Shown: piece by piece, positions 15,065 to 17,921 of the stretch
Numbering within the stretch: the first letter of the stretch is position 1
Layout of the letters: the number at the start of each line of letters is the position of its first letter
NCBI GenBank assembly: GCA_030642405.1
Contig: DAOWNV010000018.1
Span: 1-17,921, forward strand
DNA from: Desulfosarcina sp.
GTDB taxonomy: Bacteria; Desulfobacterota; Desulfobacteria; Desulfobacterales; Desulfosarcinaceae
Length of the DNA stretch: 17,921 bases
Direction: 5' to 3'
Notes under the pieces: generated by a model
What the model saw: only the letters and a program-made list of their open reading frames with translations
The model's database searches: none
Told to the model about the DNA's origin: nothing
Position numbers and translations under genes: made by a program

Positions 15065-15664
15065 TCACAGACCGCCTCTGCCGTCGTCGCAAGGCCCATC
15101 GTCGTCCATTGCCCTGGAATGCTCTGCCGTGAAACTGCTCATGCATGCATCCATAACTTCCTCGTAAGCCAGACAGGCAATGGCCTTTTCATAATCAGGC
15201 TCTTTGGAAATCTCATCAACCAGCTGTGTGTAAACCACTTTCCCTGTGCCATCGATAACCATCAGAACCCGGGCCAGAAGCCCCGCCAACGGACCGTCGG
15301 TGATACGCATGCCATACGCATCACCAAACTCGAGATTTCGAAAAGTGGAGGCGGCAATCACGTGATCCAGCTCTTCTGCCACACAGTATCGATCATGGGC
15401 AAAGGGAAGGTCTGCCGATATGCATAAAACTACAGCACCCTCGGTTTTTTGAATTTCAGCGTCCAGTTTTTTTACGGAGGCTGCGCACACCGGAAGGTCG
15501 ATACTTGGGAAAATGTTCAGAACGACGGTTTTTCCTGAAAAGTCTTTGAGTGAGACATCGGTGAGGTCGTTTTTAACCAAGGTGAATTCTGGTGCAAATG
15601 AACCCACCCGAGGAAGATCTCCACACAATTGTACGATTTCGCCCTTAAAAGTGGTCTGAGCCAT
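15065..15664 (-). CDS. tpx: Thiol peroxidase (Tpx) with altered active-site threonine and C-terminal extension
   Basis: A 199-residue peroxiredoxin that reduces hydrogen and alkyl peroxides using thioredoxin. ATG 15664 is chosen for its AAGGAG six bases upstream and because MAQTTFKG is the family's usual beginning; 33 extra residues would come from a farther start. The peroxidatic Cys60 lies in SIDLPVCA and the resolving Cys94 in HDRYCVAEEL, the usual Tpx spacing. The peroxiredoxin motif P-x3-(T/S)-x2-C reads P53-S-I-D-Leu57-P-V-C60, so the conserved Thr is Leu. The protein is about 30 residues longer than E. coli Tpx (168), with a C-terminal tail after EPDYEKAIACL that holds extra cysteines and an acidic D-D-D-G-P-C-D-D patch. 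It is divergent from the ferritin-like gene and has its own promoter. Confidence 0.92.
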   Translation of the reverse strand: MAQTTFKGEIVQLCGDLPRVGSFAPEFTLVKNDLTDVSLKDFSGKTVVLNIFPSIDLPVCAASVKKLDAEIQKTEGAVVLCISADLPFAHDRYCVAEELDHVIAASTFRNLEFGDAYGMRITDGPLAGLLARVLMVIDGTGKVVYTQLVDEISKEPDYEKAIACLAYEEVMDACMSSFTAEHSRAMDDDGPCDDGRGGL

Positions 15665-15749
15665 CTGTTTCTCCTTGGAAGGTTTGGGTATGAATCCGAT
15701 TGAACCGGATCGAGAGTATGAATCTAAAGGCATTGCTCTTGCTATGTTC

Positions 15750-15777
15750 AATATAAGTCGCATTCAATAGATTTCAA
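15750..15777 (-). promoter_or_regulatory. Candidate sigma70 promoter of tpx
   Basis: On the minus strand, TTGAAA (15777-15772) and TATATT (15755-15750) are separated by 16 bases, each five of six to consensus. The site lies about 90 bases before the tpx ATG in the divergent spacer. Confidence 0.5.
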
Positions 15778-15917
15778 ACCTTTAGAAGGTGAAACAGCAA
15801 TCGTGATTTTTGGGTTGACAGAAGGTCGATGAAACGTGCATGTATCGACTATAAACAAATCTAATTATTCTCAGCAAGAGACAACCAGTGACTTGGAAGA
15901 GAAAGGGTAAGCCAACC

Positions 15918-16391
15918 ATGAGCTATGATTTTAATGCGAACGATCTGTTTGAGATGGCCGAGCAAATTGAAAGGAACGGGGCTGCATTTTACCGGAAAGC
16001 AGCGAGCGATATTACGGACCAGGATGCAAAAAACTTTCTCATGGACCTTGCAGCCATGGAAGACGATCATGAAAAAATGTTCAGCAACATGAAAAAAGAG
16101 CTTTCGAACGCTGAAAAAACGTCAACAGTGTTCGATCCTGAAGGGGATGGGGCATCATATCTAAAAGCATTGGCGGACACCCGTGTTTTCTTCGAAAAAA
16201 CAATTGATACAACTTCGTTGCAAGCAATTCTTAAAGAAGCCATTTTGGCGGAAAAAGATTCGATTGTTTTTTATTTGGGGATGAAGGACTTGGTTTCCGA
16301 AAGTTTGGGTCAAGCCCGGTTGGACGATATCATCAAAGAAGAAATGTCGCATATCAAACTGCTCAGCCATCGTCTAATCGCCACCAAATAG
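15918..16391 (+). CDS. Ferritin-like / rubrerythrin-type diiron protein without rubredoxin domain
   Basis: A 157-residue four-helix-bundle protein. ATG 15918 gives MSYDFNANDLFEMAEQIE, the normal beginning of this family; an upstream in-frame start adds ten basic residues. Candidate diiron ligands are Glu in EQIERNGAAFY, E-D-D-H in AMEDDHEKMF, Glu in EAILAEKDSIVFY, and E-M-S-H in EEMSHIKLL, which is the paired ExxH pattern of rubrerythrin-like ferritins. It has no C-terminal CxxC rubredoxin centre, unlike the rubrerythrin further on. A role in peroxide reduction or iron handling is likely by family; the electron donor is unknown. It is divergent from tpx. Only a weak promoter (TTGACA at 15815-15820 without a clear -10) could be seen. 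Confidence 0.88.
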   Translation: MSYDFNANDLFEMAEQIERNGAAFYRKAASDITDQDAKNFLMDLAAMEDDHEKMFSNMKKELSNAEKTSTVFDPEGDGASYLKALADTRVFFEKTIDTTSLQAILKEAILAEKDSIVFYLGMKDLVSESLGQARLDDIIKEEMSHIKLLSHRLIATK

Positions 16392-16511
16392 CCCGCCCTA
16401 CCGAACCGAACAGGATCGTGGATACTACGTAAAGGTATGGCGCACTGATCCACGGCAATCCGGTGCCCCTGCGCTTCCCATGATATTAACCAATGTCCGG
16501 GGAGGTTGGTC

Positions 16512-16691
16512 ATGAAGTTTGGTTGTCAATGGTGGATAACTGTTATCATAGTGTCTTTGCTCCACACCACATTGGGAGCGAGAAGTACGCCTGAGACCGG
16601 GGAGCATCTCATCCGTTTGTGTCTCCCCGGAACGCACATGTCCTGTCGTCCCATGTTTCCTGTCTTTCGAGACAACTTTGTCTCAGTATAA
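16512..16691 (+). CDS. Possible small secreted peptide, 59 residues, unrecognised
   Basis: ATG 16512 follows GGAGG (16501-16505) at six bases. The frame begins MKFGCQWW then the hydrophobic ITVIIVSLLHTTLGA, which looks like a signal peptide with a possible cleavage after G-A, followed by a short Cys- and Pro-containing tail. I recognise no family. The good ribosome binding site and signal-like start argue for it; the lack of homology recall and unremarkable codon use argue against. The 3' end runs through a perfect hairpin. Confidence 0.25.
   Translation: MKFGCQWWITVIIVSLLHTTLGARSTPETGEHLIRLCLPGTHMSCRPMFPVFRDNFVSV
16669..16684 (+). repeat. Perfect inverted repeat hairpin
   Basis: GAGACAA (16669-16675) and TTGTCTC (16678-16684) are exact reverse complements separated by CT. 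No T tract follows, so it is not a typical intrinsic terminator. Confidence 0.5.
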
Positions 16692-16876
16692 ACATGAGAC
16701 CTGAAGATGGACCATTTAACACACTTACTCAAGCCCATGTAGTGATTAGAGCCATATGACCACCAAATCGCGGAAAACAAGGTTGGTAAAATCAGCCATT
16801 TGAAACTATTCCATAACTTTGTATTTTTTCTCTTTTTTTAATAGGTTATGTTTCAACACGATAGTGTTCTCCAATA

Positions 16877-16904
16877 TTGGCATACATCTTGATGGAGCTA
16901 TCTT
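16877..16904 (+). promoter_or_regulatory. Weak candidate promoter for the small protein-rubrerythrin unit
   Basis: TTGGCA (16877-16882) and TATCTT (16899-16904) are separated by 16 bases. Just upstream are the dyads AACAC-GATA-GTGTT (16855-16868) and CCAATATTGG (16871-16880), the latter overlapping the -35, so a repressor site is conceivable. Confidence 0.3.
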
Positions 16905-16963
16905 AAAACTGCCGCCCCCCATACTGAGCCGGTAGAGCAAAACCATTTGGAGAGCTTCAATTC

Positions 16964-17173
16964 GTGAAATCGTGTGACCAAAACCTAAAACAAACCATCC
17001 TGCTCGCAGAGCGCATGATCGAATTAGCCAATATTGGAGATGAGGACCGTGAAGATACGGGATGCGGAATCCTTTACGGTATACTTCGGGATTCGGGGTA
17101 CAAAATCAAGCGATTGGCCGATGAGGAAAAGCTCAAACATATAGCCAAAGGCTGGTGGGATGAGAGTTGTTGA
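16964..17173 (+). CDS. Small hypothetical protein preceding rubrerythrin
   Basis: A 69-residue protein starting at GTG 16964, with GGAGAG (16950-16955) eight bases upstream. It is mostly helical and charged, with Cys4, a G-C-G motif in the middle and a final E-S-C. The segment GCGILYGILRDSGYKIKRLA followed by a charged helix ending KGWW looks like a compact conserved domain, but I do not know its function. No membrane segment or signal is present. It is 47 bases before rubrerythrin on the same strand, so the two are probably co-transcribed and the small protein may serve the oxidative stress response or its control. Extra caution is due because the start is GTG. Confidence 0.6.
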   Translation: MKSCDQNLKQTILLAERMIELANIGDEDREDTGCGILYGILRDSGYKIKRLADEEKLKHIAKGWWDESC

Positions 17174-17220
17174 TTAACGAGCAATAACTATTAGCCACAA
17201 ATAACAAAAGGAGTGTGATC

Positions 17221-17796
17221 ATGGCAACAATTAAAGGAACGCAAACCGAAAAAAATCTTCTGACTGCATTTGCAGGTGAATCTCAAGCTAGAAATCGTTA
17301 TACCTACTTTGTGAAACAGGCTAAAAAGGAAGGATTTGTGCAGATCGCAGACATTTTCGAAGAGACGGCGAATCAGGAAAAAGAGCATGCAAAAAGGCTG
17401 TTCAAACTGCTGGAAGGCGGCGAAGTGGAAATTACCGGCGCCTTTCCCGCAGGTGTGATCGGCACCACCGTTGAAAACCTGACGGAAGCAGCCGGTGGTG
17501 AGAATTTCGAGTGGACAACCATGTACCCCGGTTTTGCCAAGATCGCACGTGAAGAAGGATTGGATCATGTAGCATTCATTTTCGAAGCCATTGCAGTTGC
17601 AGAAAAACAGCACGAGAAACGATATTTAGATCTCAAAGCCAATATCGAGGCCGGTCGTGTGTTTAAAAGAGAGGGTAGTGTCACCTGGCGATGTCGTAAC
17701 TGTGGGTATCTGCACGAGGGAACCGAGCCCCCCGAAATGTGCCCTGCATGTGCTCATCCACAGGCTCATTTTGAAATTCTGGGTGAAAACTGGTAA
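17221..17796 (+). CDS. rbr: Rubrerythrin
   Basis: A 191-residue NADH-peroxidase terminal component that reduces hydrogen peroxide in the anaerobic cytoplasm. ATG 17221 follows AAAGGAG; an in-frame ATG six bases earlier is less well spaced. The N-terminal diiron four-helix bundle contains FAGESQARNRYTYF, EETANQEKEHAKRLF and FEAIAVAEKQHEKRY, giving the paired ExxH ligands. The C-terminal rubredoxin-like centre has CRNCG and CPAC for one iron. Length and both domains are normal for the family. It follows the 69-residue protein and precedes another gene starting at 17914. Confidence 0.97.
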   Translation: MATIKGTQTEKNLLTAFAGESQARNRYTYFVKQAKKEGFVQIADIFEETANQEKEHAKRLFKLLEGGEVEITGAFPAGVIGTTVENLTEAAGGENFEWTTMYPGFAKIAREEGLDHVAFIFEAIAVAEKQHEKRYLDLKANIEAGRVFKREGSVTWRCRNCGYLHEGTEPPEMCPACAHPQAHFEILGENW

Positions 17797-17824
17797 TTTT
17801 ACGATTATCCTTTCACCTGTTTGT

Positions 17825-17843
17825 TTTGCCTCATTATGGCAAA
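17825..17843 (+). repeat. Small hairpin after rubrerythrin
   Basis: TTTGCC (17825-17830) and GGCAAA (17838-17843) pair around a seven-base loop. A T5 run lies about ten bases on. It could be a weak terminator or processing site between rbr and the next gene. Confidence 0.3.
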
Positions 17844-17913
17844 TATGAATTCTTTTTCGTTGAAATACGGAATTTAGGTTTCAATTCTATCACAAACCAA
17901 AAAGGAGAAAAAA

Positions 17914-17921
17914 ATGGCGGA
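17914..17921 (+). CDS. Start of the next gene, cut by window end
   Basis: ATG GCG GA at the very end is preceded by AAAGGAG (17901-17907) with seven bases of spacing, a strong initiation site. Only two full codons are visible, so no product can be named. The location after rubrerythrin suggests another oxygen-defence gene, but that is a guess from context. Confidence 0.55.

Larger units (their letters stand above)
16392..16963. other. 572-base gene-poor spacer
   Basis: No confident gene lies here. Contents: a weak inverted repeat CGTGGAT/ATCCACG (16417-16423, 16448-16454), a possible 59-codon secreted peptide frame at 16512, a perfect hairpin at 16669-16684, a T-rich patch near 16820-16840, and two short dyads next to a possible promoter at 16877-16904. 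Confidence 0.5.

Noticed and set aside
15815..15843. TTGACA as a promoter for the ferritin-like gene
   Set aside because: No acceptable -10 hexamer at 15-19 bases; the TATAAA farther on is about 29 bases away.
16669..16684. Perfect hairpin as an intrinsic terminator
   Set aside because: No T tract follows on either side at the proper distance.
17171..17203. Second possible Sec codon at the TGA ending the 69-residue protein, after a Cys codon
   Set aside because: No hairpin follows at SECIS distance and the frame closes after a few residues.
1..17921. CRISPR arrays, tRNA genes, insertion sequences or prophage genes
   Set aside because: No repeated spacer-like units, cloverleaf sequences, transposases or terminal inverted repeats were recognised on either strand.

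Overview
The window looks like part of the chromosome of a strictly anaerobic, probably sulfate-reducing, member of the Desulfobacterota (former Deltaproteobacteria). The reasons are the anaerobe-type peroxide defence (rubrerythrin, a ferritin-like protein, thiol peroxidase), the signalling proteins with PilZ domains, the AmmeMemoRadiSam genes, and a convincing selenocysteine gene. The assignment is an inference from gene content. No rRNA, tRNA, CRISPR array or insertion sequence was found.

Region 1 (1-4624, + strand): a 5'-truncated HIT/GalT-like gene is joined by an ATGA overlap to a membrane sensor histidine kinase. A coiled-coil lipoprotein and a sigma54-type response regulator (REC-AAA+-Fis) follow. 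The order kinase, lipoprotein, enhancer-binding regulator is that of the enterobacterial GlrK-QseG(YfhG)-GlrR system. The regulator has GSFTHA where the sigma54-contact loop normally reads GAFTGA. About 110 bases further on lies the most striking element of the window: a 49-codon gene for a single-pass membrane peptide with an in-frame TGA at codon 30. The TGA is followed at bacterial-SECIS distance by a perfect 7-bp stem with an AGGU loop, so the gene very probably encodes a selenoprotein.

Region 2 (4625-6895, + strand): a 333-base leader with a candidate sigma70 promoter precedes a cytoplasmic REC-histidine kinase-REC-PilZ hybrid protein.

Region 3 (6892-14931, - strand): a long co-directional run reads, in transcription order, zinc-ribbon thioredoxin (trxC), a tandem-domain SagB/nitroreductase-type flavoprotein, PRPP synthetase (ATGA overlap with the previous gene), a remnant of a medium-chain dehydrogenase, a MEMO1-AMMECR1 fusion protein with a signal peptide, a polytopic membrane protein with a spermidine-synthase-like domain, and a radical SAM enzyme with a twin-arginine signal. 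The last three form an AmmeMemoRadiSam cassette that appears to be directed to the cell envelope.

Region 4 (15065-17921): a thiol peroxidase on the - strand has its own promoter and is divergent from a ferritin-like protein. After a 572-base gene-poor stretch come a small conserved-looking protein and rubrerythrin on the + strand, and the window ends just inside another gene. The shared theme is peroxide and oxygen defence, with trxC as a plausible thiol donor for the thiol peroxidase.
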